Shown in pieces: positions 54,568 through 62,858 of a stretch of 64,000 nt of DNA; within the stretch, counting starts at the first letter, position 1, and each line of letters starts with the position of its first letter. Source of the DNA: Prevotella merdae (GTDB taxonomy: Bacteria > Bacteroidota > Bacteroidia > Bacteroidales > Bacteroidaceae); NCBI RefSeq assembly GCF_900290275.1, contig NZ_LT985324.1, forward strand, positions 569,465 to 633,464. The letters are read 5' to 3'. The notes beneath the pieces were generated by a model. The model searched no databases, was not told the DNA's origin, and saw only the letters and a list, made by a program, of their open reading frames with translations. The position numbers and the translations under genes were made by a program.

Positions 54568-56892
54568 ATGAATAAGAAAATGCTCATAACGTTTCTATGC
54601 TTCTCGGCTATATCACCGATGATGGCACAGGATATCAAGGGAAAGATTGTGGATGAGAAGGACCAACCTTTGGCATTTGCCAATGTTGTGCTTTTGAATA
54701 GGCAGGATTCTGCTTTTGTTAAAGGTGTTGTGAGTGGTGAGGATGGACATTTTACCATCGATTCGCCTTGCAACAATGGAATAATCAAGGTTACGTCTGT
54801 TGGATACAAGACAGTATGGAAGGACTGTGCGGGAGAGAATGCCGGTGTGATAAAGATGATGGCAGACAGCAAGATATTAGGCGAAGTGGTGGTGAAATCA
54901 TCTATGCCTAAGACTATCCTTAAGAATGGTGGAATGACAACAACAGTTGCTGGGTCTGTACTTGAAAAGGCAGGAACAATGGAGCATCTGCTCGACCGCA
55001 TACCTAACGTATCTGCACAAAATGGCAATATCAAGGTGTTTGGACGTGGCGAGCCTATAATATATATCAATGGACGACAGATGAGAGACAGAAGCGAACT
55101 CGACCGCTTGAGTTCGGACAACATCAAGTCGGTAGAGGTAATATCCAACCCAGGTGCTCGTTATGCTGCAAGCACTAAGGCTGTTATACGTATCACCACA
55201 AAGAAGATACAAGGCGACGGATTCGGATTTGACGCTACAACAGAAGGATCGTACGATGAGAAAAAGAACATTGGAGGATATGGCAGGCTGAATATGTATT
55301 ACCGCAAGCAAGGATTGGAGCTTGGCGCTTACGCCTATGGCGCAAAACAATCATCGCCAGACGAGAAAGACTTGCAGCAAATGACATATCTCGACAAGAC
55401 ATGGAACCAACAGGACAAAACACGTTGGAAAAACAAAACCGAAACTTTTAGTTCTCGACTGAATGTCAGTTATCAGTTTGACGACAACAATTCGTTTGGA
55501 GCAAGCTTTAGTTTCTTGCGCAATCCAAAGCTGATAACAGACGGAAAGACGGAAGGCTCTGTGCTGAGAGATGAAGATTTGACGGAGAACAACACTTCTA
55601 TTAGATCGGAGTTTGGGCAGAATAGCAACTTGTCAAGTAATATATATTATGTAGGTAAGGTTGGTAAATTGGGTGTTGACTTCAATACCGATTGGTTTTG
55701 GTCGAAAGGAAACAATAAAAACAATATAAATGAGCATTATCAGGAAGTGAACTCGGATATGCAAAACCAACTTGTAAACAGTACCACTTCAAAGTACAAC
55801 CGCTTGATAGCTTCCAAAATGGTGCTCTCTTATCCGCTTTTGGGTGGTGACTTGTCGGTAGGAGGCGAGTATTCGTTCACAAACCGCAATACCAACTACG
55901 CCATAATCCCGAACACTCTTGCCGACAATGTAATAGACCGCATAAAGGAAGGCATGGCTTCTGCGTTCGTAACCTATAATCGCGACTTCGGCAAGCTGAA
56001 CATGGAAGCGGGTTTGAGATACGAGAATGTGGACTTCAAATATTATGACAATGGTAAGTATATGGCGGAGCAAAGCAAGACTTATGGCGAGTGGTTTCCG
56101 TCTCTCAGCCTTTCGATGCCTTTCGGCAATGTACAGATGCAGCTGAGCTATGCAGCCGACATCGATCGTCCTAACTACTGGGTTTTAAGAAGCGGCGTGC
56201 AATACAGCAACCACTATACATACGAGACCGGCAATCCGTTTCTTGTCTCAGAGATTTCAAGAGACATCAGTTACGACCTCGCCTACAAATGGCTGACTTT
56301 CAACCTGACTTATGAACATGTATCCAATCCGATATATCAGACAGTAGAGATGTATAAGGACAATGCCACCATAGGATTGATGAGGATGATAAATGGCAAA
56401 TCTTACAACAATATGTCTTCTATGCTCACCTTGCAGCCTGCCATTGGCATCTGGCATCCTATGCTGTCAGCAATGGTTGAGAAGCAGTGGTTCGAGCTGG
56501 AGACAAGGGACGGACATTATCTTAACAAGCCTGTAGCTGAGCTAAAACTCAACAACACCTTCGATACGAAATGGGCGATGTTCTCCGTTATGATGACTTA
56601 CATCACAAAGGGATATGAGGAGAACCATTACATCTACAAGCCGATGTTCAACACCGACCTGTCTATATACAAGGGCTTTCTGAAAGACTGCCTGACCATC
56701 CAGCTTTATGTCAACGACGTGTTTGGCACGAACGACAGTCACATAATAGGCAAGTACGGCAAACTGAAGGAAACTATCTTCGATGAATTCTCAACAAGCA
56801 AAATATCACTGACTGTCCGCTATAAATTCAATACTACGAGAAGCAAGTATAAGGGAACGGGTGCAGGAGAAAGTCAGAAGAACAGAATGTAA
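54568..56892 (+). CDS. TonB-dependent-receptor-like outer-membrane beta-barrel protein
   Basis: A 774-aa outer-membrane protein. The signal peptide is about 1-21 (ending SPMMAQ). The CarboxypepD_reg-like domain follows (about 22-95, IKGKIVDEKDQPLAFANVVLL ... SVGYKTVWKD), then a plug-like region with EHLLDRIPNVSAQNGNIKVFG and DNIKSVEVISNPGARYAAST (about 139-212), and an OMP_b-brl_3-type barrel. Same architecture and promoter as the gene at 51145, yet the barrels are strongly diverged. No SusD partner. A hairpin copy follows about 36 nt past the stop. Confidence 0.88.
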   Translation: MNKKMLITFLCFSAISPMMAQDIKGKIVDEKDQPLAFANVVLLNRQDSAFVKGVVSGEDGHFTIDSPCNNGIIKVTSVGYKTVWKDCAGENAGVIKMMADSKILGEVVVKSSMPKTILKNGGMTTTVAGSVLEKAGTMEHLLDRIPNVSAQNGNIKVFGRGEPIIYINGRQMRDRSELDRLSSDNIKSVEVISNPGARYAASTKAVIRITTKKIQGDGFGFDATTEGSYDEKKNIGGYGRLNMYYRKQGLELGAYAYGAKQSSPDEKDLQQMTYLDKTWNQQDKTRWKNKTETFSSRLNVSYQFDDNNSFGASFSFLRNPKLITDGKTEGSVLRDEDLTENNTSIRSEFGQNSNLSSNIYYVGKVGKLGVDFNTDWFWSKGNNKNNINEHYQEVNSDMQNQLVNSTTSKYNRLIASKMVLSYPLLGGDLSVGGEYSFTNRNTNYAIIPNTLADNVIDRIKEGMASAFVTYNRDFGKLNMEAGLRYENVDFKYYDNGKYMAEQSKTYGEWFPSLSLSMPFGNVQMQLSYAADIDRPNYWVLRSGVQYSNHYTYETGNPFLVSEISRDISYDLAYKWLTFNLTYEHVSNPIYQTVEMYKDNATIGLMRMINGKSYNNMSSMLTLQPAIGIWHPMLSAMVEKQWFELETRDGHYLNKPVAELKLNNTFDTKWAMFSVMMTYITKGYEENHYIYKPMFNTDLSIYKGFLKDCLTIQLYVNDVFGTNDSHIIGKYGKLKETIFDEFSTSKISLTVRYKFNTTRSKYKGTGAGESQKNRM

Positions 56893-56928
56893 GGGATACA
56901 TCTTCATTGGGATTCCCTAAAATAAAAC

Positions 56929-56967
56929 ATCGGTCAAGCAAAGATGACAGCTCTTTGCCTGACCGAT
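56929..56967. repeat. ATCGGTCAAGCAAAG hairpin, copy 4 (short form)
   Basis: ATCGGTCAAGCAAAG and CTTTGCCTGACCGAT form the stem with one mismatch. The loop is only ATGACAGCT and lacks the nested CCAATGAATG element. It lies between the convergent barrel gene and the AAA-ATPase gene. Confidence 0.85.
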
Positions 56968-56974
56968 ATTCTTT

Positions 56975-58534
56975 CTATCTGATTATCCATTCCGTAATGT
57001 TCCGTTCGTCCTTCACACTGAAAGCGATTCCTACTTTCACCACTTTCTTGCCACTCAGAGCGAATGCGTCAGCATAACGCTTTGCTTCTATTTGCTCAAG
57101 TGCCTCATTTGCAGTCTTGTCAAACTTCAGCTCAATTATGAACACATGGTCATGGGTTTCGAGAGTGATGTCTGTGCGACCCTTTGCCGTGCGCTGCTCC
57201 ACAAGGATGCGATAGTCTGTCAGAAGGGCGAAGATGATGTAGAGCATCTGCTGATAATGACCCTCATAGAGCGTATTGTCGCAATAAGGCACAGTAGCAA
57301 GGAAAGTCTGAAGCAAACTCAATGCTCCGTCAATGTCACCACTGTTTATGAAAGCCGACATCCGAGCTATTACAACCTTGCCTTCATCTATCTCCGTTGT
57401 AACATAATTCGGCAACAGACTCTCATATAGTCCGATGCTTATTTCCTTATTTGGTATGTCGAGTTTGTAGAGTTTCAACTCCTTGTCATAGTCCTTTATC
57501 GTGATGTATCCACTCTGGTATAACAAGGGTATAATGGAAGTCATGTTCTCCGTGGAAGCGTCGAACGACGACAGCTTGGCGTAGATATTGCCGATGCTTG
57601 AGGGGAGAACCTTAAACTTGCGCATCATCTCTATCAGGAACGTCGGAGTGCCCGAGCCAAACCAATAAGCCCCTATTTTCTCTTTTGAGAAACAATTCAG
57701 CAGACTGTAAGGATTGAAAATGTCGGGCGACGGATACGTGAAATGATAACCGTCGTAATTGTCTGTAAGCTGTAGTATGGCTTCTTCTCTGGTGATGGAC
57801 ATTTTTTCGGCAAGACGATCAATATCGTCAGACATCTGTGTGAGCAATTCTTCCTTGGTGATGCCGCAAATGCCGGCATAGGCTTCGTCCATGCTGATAT
57901 TGGTGATGTTGTTCAGTTCGCTGAAGATGCTGAGTTGTGAGAATTTAGTGATACCCGTAAGGAACACGAATCGCAACATCGGCTCACACTGCTTCAACGG
58001 ACTGTAGAAGTTGCGCATAATATATCGCAAGCTTTCAAGCCGCTCGTCTTGATGAGCCACATCCAGCAACGGAGCGTCATACTCATCAATAAGCACAACC
58101 ACCTGCTTGCCCGTCTTATTATAGACGGAAGATATGAGATTTGCCAGGCGCACATTTGCATCCACAGCGTCACATTCTATGCCGAACCTGCGTTCATTTT
58201 CTTTAAGAATATAGTCAAGGTATCTGTTCAGCTGGTCTTCTTCCTGATGCTTGCCACCCGAAAGGTCGAAATGAAGCACGGGATATTCTGTCCACTCCTT
58301 TTCCAATCTGTCTATTGCCAACCCCTTGAAGAGTTCCTTGCGTCCCTCAAAATAGCTCTGCAATGTGGAGACAAGAAGCGACTTGCCGAATCTGCGTGGA
58401 CGACTCAAGAAGATGAATTTGCCGTCAGTATTCGCCATACGATATATATAGGCAGTCTTGTCTATATAAAGATTGTCATTCGTGCGGATTTCCGAGAATG
58501 TCTGTATGCCTAAAGGATATAGTTTTCTTGCCAT
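56975..58534 (-). CDS. AAA-ATPase-like / PD-(D/E)XK nuclease protein (DUF1703 type)
   Basis: A 519-aa cytoplasmic protein. The N-terminal AAA-ATPase_like domain (about 7-205) has a P-loop RRFGKSLLVSTLQ near 48-60 and Walker B VVLIDEYDAPLLD near 150-162. The middle contains FVFLTGITKFSQLSIFSELNN. The C-terminal PDDEXK_9 domain (about 400-519) shows GRTDITLETHDHVFIIELKFD with Asp and the E-x-K motif. These proteins are very common in Bacteroidales, often in many copies, with unknown function; defence or selfish-element roles are conjecture. Confidence 0.9.
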   Translation of the reverse strand: MARKLYPLGIQTFSEIRTNDNLYIDKTAYIYRMANTDGKFIFLSRPRRFGKSLLVSTLQSYFEGRKELFKGLAIDRLEKEWTEYPVLHFDLSGGKHQEEDQLNRYLDYILKENERRFGIECDAVDANVRLANLISSVYNKTGKQVVVLIDEYDAPLLDVAHQDERLESLRYIMRNFYSPLKQCEPMLRFVFLTGITKFSQLSIFSELNNITNISMDEAYAGICGITKEELLTQMSDDIDRLAEKMSITREEAILQLTDNYDGYHFTYPSPDIFNPYSLLNCFSKEKIGAYWFGSGTPTFLIEMMRKFKVLPSSIGNIYAKLSSFDASTENMTSIIPLLYQSGYITIKDYDKELKLYKLDIPNKEISIGLYESLLPNYVTTEIDEGKVVIARMSAFINSGDIDGALSLLQTFLATVPYCDNTLYEGHYQQMLYIIFALLTDYRILVEQRTAKGRTDITLETHDHVFIIELKFDKTANEALEQIEAKRYADAFALSGKKVVKVGIAFSVKDERNITEWIIR

Positions 58535-58829
58535 ACTCGTGGGTTATTTTCTATTACGATGCGAATATACAAAAAATATCTGAATATACAAAATAGAGTG
58601 CCCGAGCTAAACCTTGTTATGGTTTATATATTTAAGAAAGCATAATCCCGCGTCCACGTAAGGCTGTAATGGATTGCATAGTTATCATATTGGCAACTTA
58701 GGAATTCATAAAGTAGACTTACCATTTGTTGTGGTTAGTATTTGTTGTAAATATAACTATTTTTTTACAATGTGTGTGTTTTTTCTTGCACTTTTTGTAT
58801 ATTTGCAAGCGTTATAAACAAATATCGAT
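58535..58829. other. Intergenic region between divergent genes
   Basis: AT-rich and gene-free. On the minus strand a TATATTCG near 58562-58569 may be a degenerate -7 of the AAA-ATPase gene. On the plus strand TATATTTG at 58798-58805 is a good -7 for the lipoprotein at 58830. Nothing else is recognisable. Confidence 0.5.
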
Positions 58830-59450
58830 ATGAAAAATCTAAAATCTTTCGTAGGACTTGTATTAGTTCTTTTTGCATCATTATTTTTTGCATCATGTAA
58901 TGATGACGTAGAGGAAACAATGGAGCAAGAATGGGCTCATGTATTGGACAATCATGGAGTTGCGTACTCTTTCAGTGACAATGGAAACTGCTTTGGTGAT
59001 GGCGGTGGCATAGGCCAAGCGGACTTTAACAAGATGTTCATTGGGCATGGATGGAAGCACTATGCCACATGGGAAATAGACAAGAACGGCAAAAGAAAGT
59101 CTGCTGAATATTACAGCAACATGTTAGGCTTAGCTCCAGAAAATTACTATTTTGATAGTGACACGAAACTGACAACGTATTATCGTTCAGACATTTCCGG
59201 TGGTGCTGTAAAGAAGACGGAAGTTGCTTATACATTTAATGGTAGGTACAATGGTACGTCGCGTACAGTTTTGTTGCTTGACAACAACGAATACATCCAG
59301 ATAACGGGATGGACCCTTGGTGCTCAACCAACTTTCTGCATGGTTCATCCGTTGGGAATAGAAGCTGATGGAACAACCCTCTATGGTGTCTCTTTATATG
59401 TGCAGATGACAGACAAAGAACTGAAGGCTATGCAGGATAACGCTAAATAA
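58830..59450 (+). CDS. Predicted lipoprotein of unknown function
   Basis: A 206-aa protein with lipobox FFASC (Cys at about 23) after a hydrophobic signal. The mature part is rich in aromatic residues and beta-strand patterns: AYSFSDNGNCFGDGGG, GHGWKHYATWEIDKNG, TYYRSDISGG, FCMVHPLGI and LYGVSLYVQMTD. No family is recognised. A single-gene unit with its own promoter (TATATTTG at 58798) and a hairpin copy 4 nt past the stop. Surface exposure is possible, since CNDD after the Cys resembles an export signal for surface lipoproteins, but this is inference. Confidence 0.7.
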   Translation: MKNLKSFVGLVLVLFASLFFASCNDDVEETMEQEWAHVLDNHGVAYSFSDNGNCFGDGGGIGQADFNKMFIGHGWKHYATWEIDKNGKRKSAEYYSNMLGLAPENYYFDSDTKLTTYYRSDISGGAVKKTEVAYTFNGRYNGTSRTVLLLDNNEYIQITGWTLGAQPTFCMVHPLGIEADGTTLYGVSLYVQMTDKELKAMQDNAK

Positions 59451-59453
59451 CAA

Positions 59454-59507
59454 TATCGGTCAAGCAAAGGCAAACCAATGAATGGTGCTCTTTGCTTGAC
59501 CGATATG
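59454..59507. repeat. ATCGGTCAAGCAAAG hairpin, copy 5
   Basis: ATATCGGTCAAGCAAAG pairs with CTTTGCTTGACCGATAT perfectly (17 bp). The loop CCAATGAATGG is a variant of the nested element. It directly follows the lipoprotein gene. Confidence 0.9.
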
Positions 59508-59536
59508 GCACTTTAAACACTAATAATTGATATTGT

Positions 59537-59784
59537 TTAACAAATCTTTCCGTTCTTAATTTCACTATCTAAGAAAGATAATACATATCTTGGACTTTGA
59601 TAATAAAGTCCTGTCTTGTCATCCATCACCTTTTGATAAGTATCAGAATTTTAATGTTCGCCATATTTTTGGCTTGTTCAAAATCTGCTGAAAGATAAAA
59701 GCCACATCCAAAATCTTTATTGGGCTTAGACTTGGATATATCTATTTTATCAAAGTCAATATTTGTACCATGATATAGTTTCAT
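59537..59784 (-). pseudogene. Broken DUF3990 gene (partner of DUF3791)
   Basis: From ATG 59784 the frame reads MKLYHGTNIDFDKIDISKSK, then NKDFGCGFYLSADFEQAKNMA, the N-terminus of DUF3990, which resembles ADP-ribosyltransferase folds. It runs out after 52 codons at a TGA. In another frame, 59640 down to a TAA at 59537, TYQKVMDDKTGLYYQSPRYV and the following LSFLDSEIKNGKIC look like the C-terminal end of the same kind of protein. The middle, about 80 residues or more, is missing and the frames differ by two. So an internal deletion and frameshift have destroyed it. Its start overlaps the DUF3791 stop (ATGA). Confidence 0.7.
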
Positions 59785-60005
59785 TGCAATCCGCCTCCTT
59801 TCTTATGGCAATATTCAGTTATATCATCAACCATTGATTTGAAAGACTGAGTATGTACATAGTCGTAATGCTTATCCAAGAATGCCATACCTTGGTAACG
59901 GTTGAGATAATTGAACGCTTGCTTCATCGTTAGTCCGTGTTTTCGACCGAACTCCAAAATGAAGATCATAATCCAATCTAACTTGTCGCTTATTGTATAT
60001 GCCAT
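59781..60005 (-). CDS. DUF3791 domain protein
   Basis: A 74-aa protein (ISDKLDWIMIFILEFGRKHG ... QAFNYLNRYQGMAFLDKHYDYVHTQSF) fitting DUF3791 in full length. In many Bacteroidales and Firmicutes genomes a DUF3791 gene directly precedes and overlaps a DUF3990 gene, a toxin-antitoxin-like arrangement. Here the partner is broken, so the gene is an orphan, perhaps kept as an antidote. It has a -7 element TAAATTTG at 60032-60039. Confidence 0.85.
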   Translation of the reverse strand: MAYTISDKLDWIMIFILEFGRKHGLTMKQAFNYLNRYQGMAFLDKHYDYVHTQSFKSMVDDITEYCHKKGGGLQ

Positions 60006-60031
60006 ATCAAATATCTAATTTTATAATGTAG

Positions 60032-60039
60032 CAAATTTA
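60032..60039 (-). promoter_or_regulatory. -7 element (TAAATTTG) of DUF3791 gene
   Basis: The minus strand reads TAAATTTGC, 27 nt before the DUF3791 start; matches TAnnTTTG. Confidence 0.6.
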
Positions 60040-60059
60040 CAAATAATAATTGAGATTTT

Positions 60060-60213
60060 CATTCCAACCTATTTATTTTTCTGATAATTATTCGACAATG
60101 CTGTTTCGGGTGCTTTTTTATTGCCGTGCCTTTCTATGTTGCAGCAAACGTAAAAGATACGATAACTTTAAAGAACTGCATATATATTGGAATTGTTGTC
60201 TTCTTATTGCTTA
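60060..60213 (+). pseudogene. Decayed partial copy of the 4-TM protein gene
   Basis: Positions 60062-60083 closely match the promoter upstream region of the gene at 50306. The sequence then jumps to a match with codons for MLSRVFFIAVPFYVAANVKD (from 60096) and continues through NCIYIGI to about 60205. Compared with the intact copy, about 360 bp are deleted and one extra T (near 60120) shifts the frame. It ends where the convergent barrel gene begins. It is direct evidence of a past duplication within the island. Confidence 0.75.
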
Positions 60214-62298
60214 GTGTCCCATGCGTGATGTATCCACTTCCTTTACTGTCTTCTCCTTGTAGCCACCAAACTTATAGATAACTGCAAAGGTGACAGACGC
60301 CCAGTTGTAGTTTATCTTCATACGGTAGTCTTGGTTGCCTTGTACTGAACGGGTGTCGAACCGATTGTTGAAGATGTTGCTGCCATTTAGGCGCACGCCC
60401 CATTTACCGTCATGCGACGACCATTGCAGTTTGGCATTCATTCTGAAGACAGGACTTATGTCGTAAACACCTTGTATGGCCTTAGTCTGATAGAAAGGAT
60501 TCAGAATAAGACGCAAGTCCTGCGTGCTGCATAGTTTTACGGATGCAGTACCTCCAAGTATAACAGACAGTTTCTTGCGATTGAACGGCAAGTCGAAGAA
60601 ATTACAGCTCTTGTCGTGCTTGTAGGTTCCTACTGCAAACACGTTGCCGTTGAGCCATTTGCCTGCACTGAATATGGCAGATGCTTGTAGTCCATAACTA
60701 TTGGAAAAGTCGAAGTTGGTTTCCTTCATTATCACAGCCATGCGGTCTGTGGTCTGATATGGCAACTGAACGAAATAGTCGGGCTTCAGACTTGCAAAAG
60801 CCATGAGCGTATAACGTCGCTTTATCTGCCACATAAGGTTGACATTGTAATAAGAGAAGGGTTTCAAATCGGGATTGCCATGTATCTCGGTGTATGTGGA
60901 CGAGTAGAACACATTGCTCATAGTTGACCAATAGCTCGGGAACTCGGAATTGGAGCTAAATGATAGATTGAGCAAATGGTTGTCGTTGACGTTCCACAAA
61001 GCATTGAGCGTAGGATATACGCGCCATTTATCCCATACGGGCGAGTGATATTGCTCGGCAGCAACAGATGCTTCAAGACTAAGGGCCTTGTTTATCTGCT
61101 TGCTGAAACCGGCATATATATTCCATATCCGCTCGTTATTGTCCACGCTGCTTGTTCCATCAGGCAGGATGGTTCCATCCTTATCTATTGTGGTCTGATA
61201 ACTCTTGTTGCTTGTGAATTGCCCTTTCACACCATACGACAATCCCCAACCATGTGACAAAGAATGAGTTTGGTCGGCAGTGAACATCCATTTGTTGATG
61301 GTCTGCTCACTGCCGCTTGTTAGGTTGCGTTCAGTTTCATTTTTGTTTTCCGTAGTTATCGTACCATCGAGGGCTTGTTGCTGAGGCGTGCGATAGTAGG
61401 TGTACGAACCGTTAAGGGTGAGTCCGAAAGGAAGCGAGTAGTTAACATCCACATTGTGCAGATACTCATGACTGTCATGATGCATTCCGCTAATGCTCGA
61501 TCCTGTGGTGTTGCTGTTTGAGCACGTCTTGTCCCAGTGTCCTGTATAGGCAACGTCGAGACGATGGTTCTTGCTAAAGGCATAATTCATTCCCAGTCGG
61601 TAGTCGTGCGTAATACCAAACGACTTCTGCCCGGTTTCATCATTATAGTGTATACGATTGTTGTCAAGTGGATGATTGGCTATGCGTGAAGACTCACCGT
61701 ATGAATTGCCGTTTACATATTTATATTGTGCGTCAAGTCCAAACTTGCCTCTTTGCAAGGAAAGATATAAATTACCACACTCATTGGCGTATTTGTTTTG
61801 CCGCATGCCACCAATGATTTGTCCCGAAAGCTGATTGGTACCTGCGTAGTCTTTCGTAACGATGTTGATAGCCATGCCACGCACATGATAGCGGGCAGGG
61901 GCTGAAAGCATCACTTCGGCTTTAGCCAACTGTGCGGCTGGCATTGCCTTAAGGCGCTCTGCCAGTTGCTCTTGTGTCAATGTGGTGGCTTGTCCGTTGA
62001 CAATCAATGTTACCTCATTGCCCGAGAAGGATATGTTGCCAGTGGCATTGCTGACACCAGGTATGCGTGTCAATGCCTCATAAGCATTGTCGGCAGGCAA
62101 CTGCTTCAATAGCAACGGCATATTGTACGACAGCATACCACGTTCTGCCTTGACAATAGGGCGCGATCCTTTTACCATCACTTCAGGAATATTGTGCATC
62201 ATATTTTCCATAGTGAGCGAATCTTTGGTGGCGTTGTCTTGTGCGTTGGCAGTTATGACAGCCGCAACGAGAAGACCAGTAAGTAATAATCTGTTCAT
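60211..62298 (-). CDS. TonB-dependent-receptor-like outer-membrane beta-barrel protein
   Basis: A 695-aa outer-membrane protein. The signal peptide is about 1-19 (ending ITANAQ). It lacks the CarboxypepD_reg domain of the other barrels in the island and goes almost directly into a plug-like region: IPEVMVKGSRPIVKAERGML, NAYEALTRIPGVSNATGNIS and ALIVNGQATTLTQEQLAERL-like segments at about 35-125. An OMP_b-brl_3 barrel follows to the C-terminus, which carries an unusual charged tail (YKEKTVKEVDTSRMGH). Substrate unknown. Confidence 0.87.
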   Translation of the reverse strand: MNRLLLTGLLVAAVITANAQDNATKDSLTMENMMHNIPEVMVKGSRPIVKAERGMLSYNMPLLLKQLPADNAYEALTRIPGVSNATGNISFSGNEVTLIVNGQATTLTQEQLAERLKAMPAAQLAKAEVMLSAPARYHVRGMAINIVTKDYAGTNQLSGQIIGGMRQNKYANECGNLYLSLQRGKFGLDAQYKYVNGNSYGESSRIANHPLDNNRIHYNDETGQKSFGITHDYRLGMNYAFSKNHRLDVAYTGHWDKTCSNSNTTGSSISGMHHDSHEYLHNVDVNYSLPFGLTLNGSYTYYRTPQQQALDGTITTENKNETERNLTSGSEQTINKWMFTADQTHSLSHGWGLSYGVKGQFTSNKSYQTTIDKDGTILPDGTSSVDNNERIWNIYAGFSKQINKALSLEASVAAEQYHSPVWDKWRVYPTLNALWNVNDNHLLNLSFSSNSEFPSYWSTMSNVFYSSTYTEIHGNPDLKPFSYYNVNLMWQIKRRYTLMAFASLKPDYFVQLPYQTTDRMAVIMKETNFDFSNSYGLQASAIFSAGKWLNGNVFAVGTYKHDKSCNFFDLPFNRKKLSVILGGTASVKLCSTQDLRLILNPFYQTKAIQGVYDISPVFRMNAKLQWSSHDGKWGVRLNGSNIFNNRFDTRSVQGNQDYRMKINYNWASVTFAVIYKFGGYKEKTVKEVDTSRMGH

Positions 62299-62332
62299 CT
62301 TAATTAGCTTTTTGTTTTGAATATAGTCCCCA

Positions 62333-62340
62333 CAAATGTA
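62333..62340 (-). promoter_or_regulatory. -7 element (TACATTTG) of barrel gene
   Basis: The minus strand reads TACATTTGT 35 nt before the start at 62298, matching TAnnTTTG. Confidence 0.55.
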
Positions 62341-62454
62341 ACTAAAATTTATGTAAAAACACGTGCAAACGTCAGATTTATTTTGAGATAATTCTGTTTG
62401 ATATTAATAATTGTCTTTTTGTAAATATGGTTGACTCCCTAAAATGTAAGTGAA

Positions 62455-62811
62455 ATGAAAAAATCATTAGAAGAGACATTAAAGGAAGTTGAATTAAGCA
62501 AGGAGATTTATCGTCTTTATGCTTTAGAACACCTTACAATGATTGAAATTTCTGAAAACGTTGGTATTGCTCCTAGCAGCGTTCACCGTAAAATTCGTAC
62601 TTTTGAAGCCGAAAACTCAGAATTGGCAGAAAAAATGAGTAAAAAAGGTAAAGAAATCATTCCTGAGGACTATAAGCAACTGCTTCAGGAAATAGCAGAG
62701 CTGAAGAAGCAAGTAAAATCGGAGCGCCTTCGTGCAGACTTCTATGAAGAAATGGTAGCCTTTGGCAAGGAAGTCTATGGTATTGACTTAAAAAAAGCTG
62801 GCACCAAGTAG
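62455..62811 (+). CDS. IS3-family transposase OrfA
   Basis: A 118-aa DNA-binding protein. The first half has a helix-turn-helix (EHLTMIEISENVGIAPSSVH, about 24-43). The second half is a leucine-zipper-like coiled coil (about 78-105, QLLQEIAELKKQVKSERLRA) used for oligomerisation. An A7 run at 62790-62796 near the 3' end (CTTAAAAAAAGC) is a -1 slippery site. Shifting there leads into the OrfB frame and yields an OrfAB fusion, the active IS3 transposase. Confidence 0.88.
   Translation: MKKSLEETLKEVELSKEIYRLYALEHLTMIEISENVGIAPSSVHRKIRTFEAENSELAEKMSKKGKEIIPEDYKQLLQEIAELKKQVKSERLRADFYEEMVAFGKEVYGIDLKKAGTK
62790..62796 (+). promoter_or_regulatory. -1 ribosomal frameshift site (A7)
   Basis: In the OrfA frame the codons read TTA AAA AAA GCT. 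A -1 slip on A AAA AAA gives AAA AAA AGC TGG and continues, without stop, through KSWHQVANRLHTRDGKLYPV into OrfB. This matches the frameshift signal of IS3-family elements. Confidence 0.75.
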
Positions 62812-62858
62812 CAAACAGGCTTCACACACGAGATGGCAAACTCTATCCAGTCATCTCG

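Noticed and set aside
62299..62420. SusD-like gene or sugar-utilisation locus around the barrel proteins
   Set aside because: No SusD, glycoside hydrolase, sulfatase or extracytoplasmic-function sigma gene occurs near any of the four barrel genes, so a polysaccharide utilisation locus is not supported.
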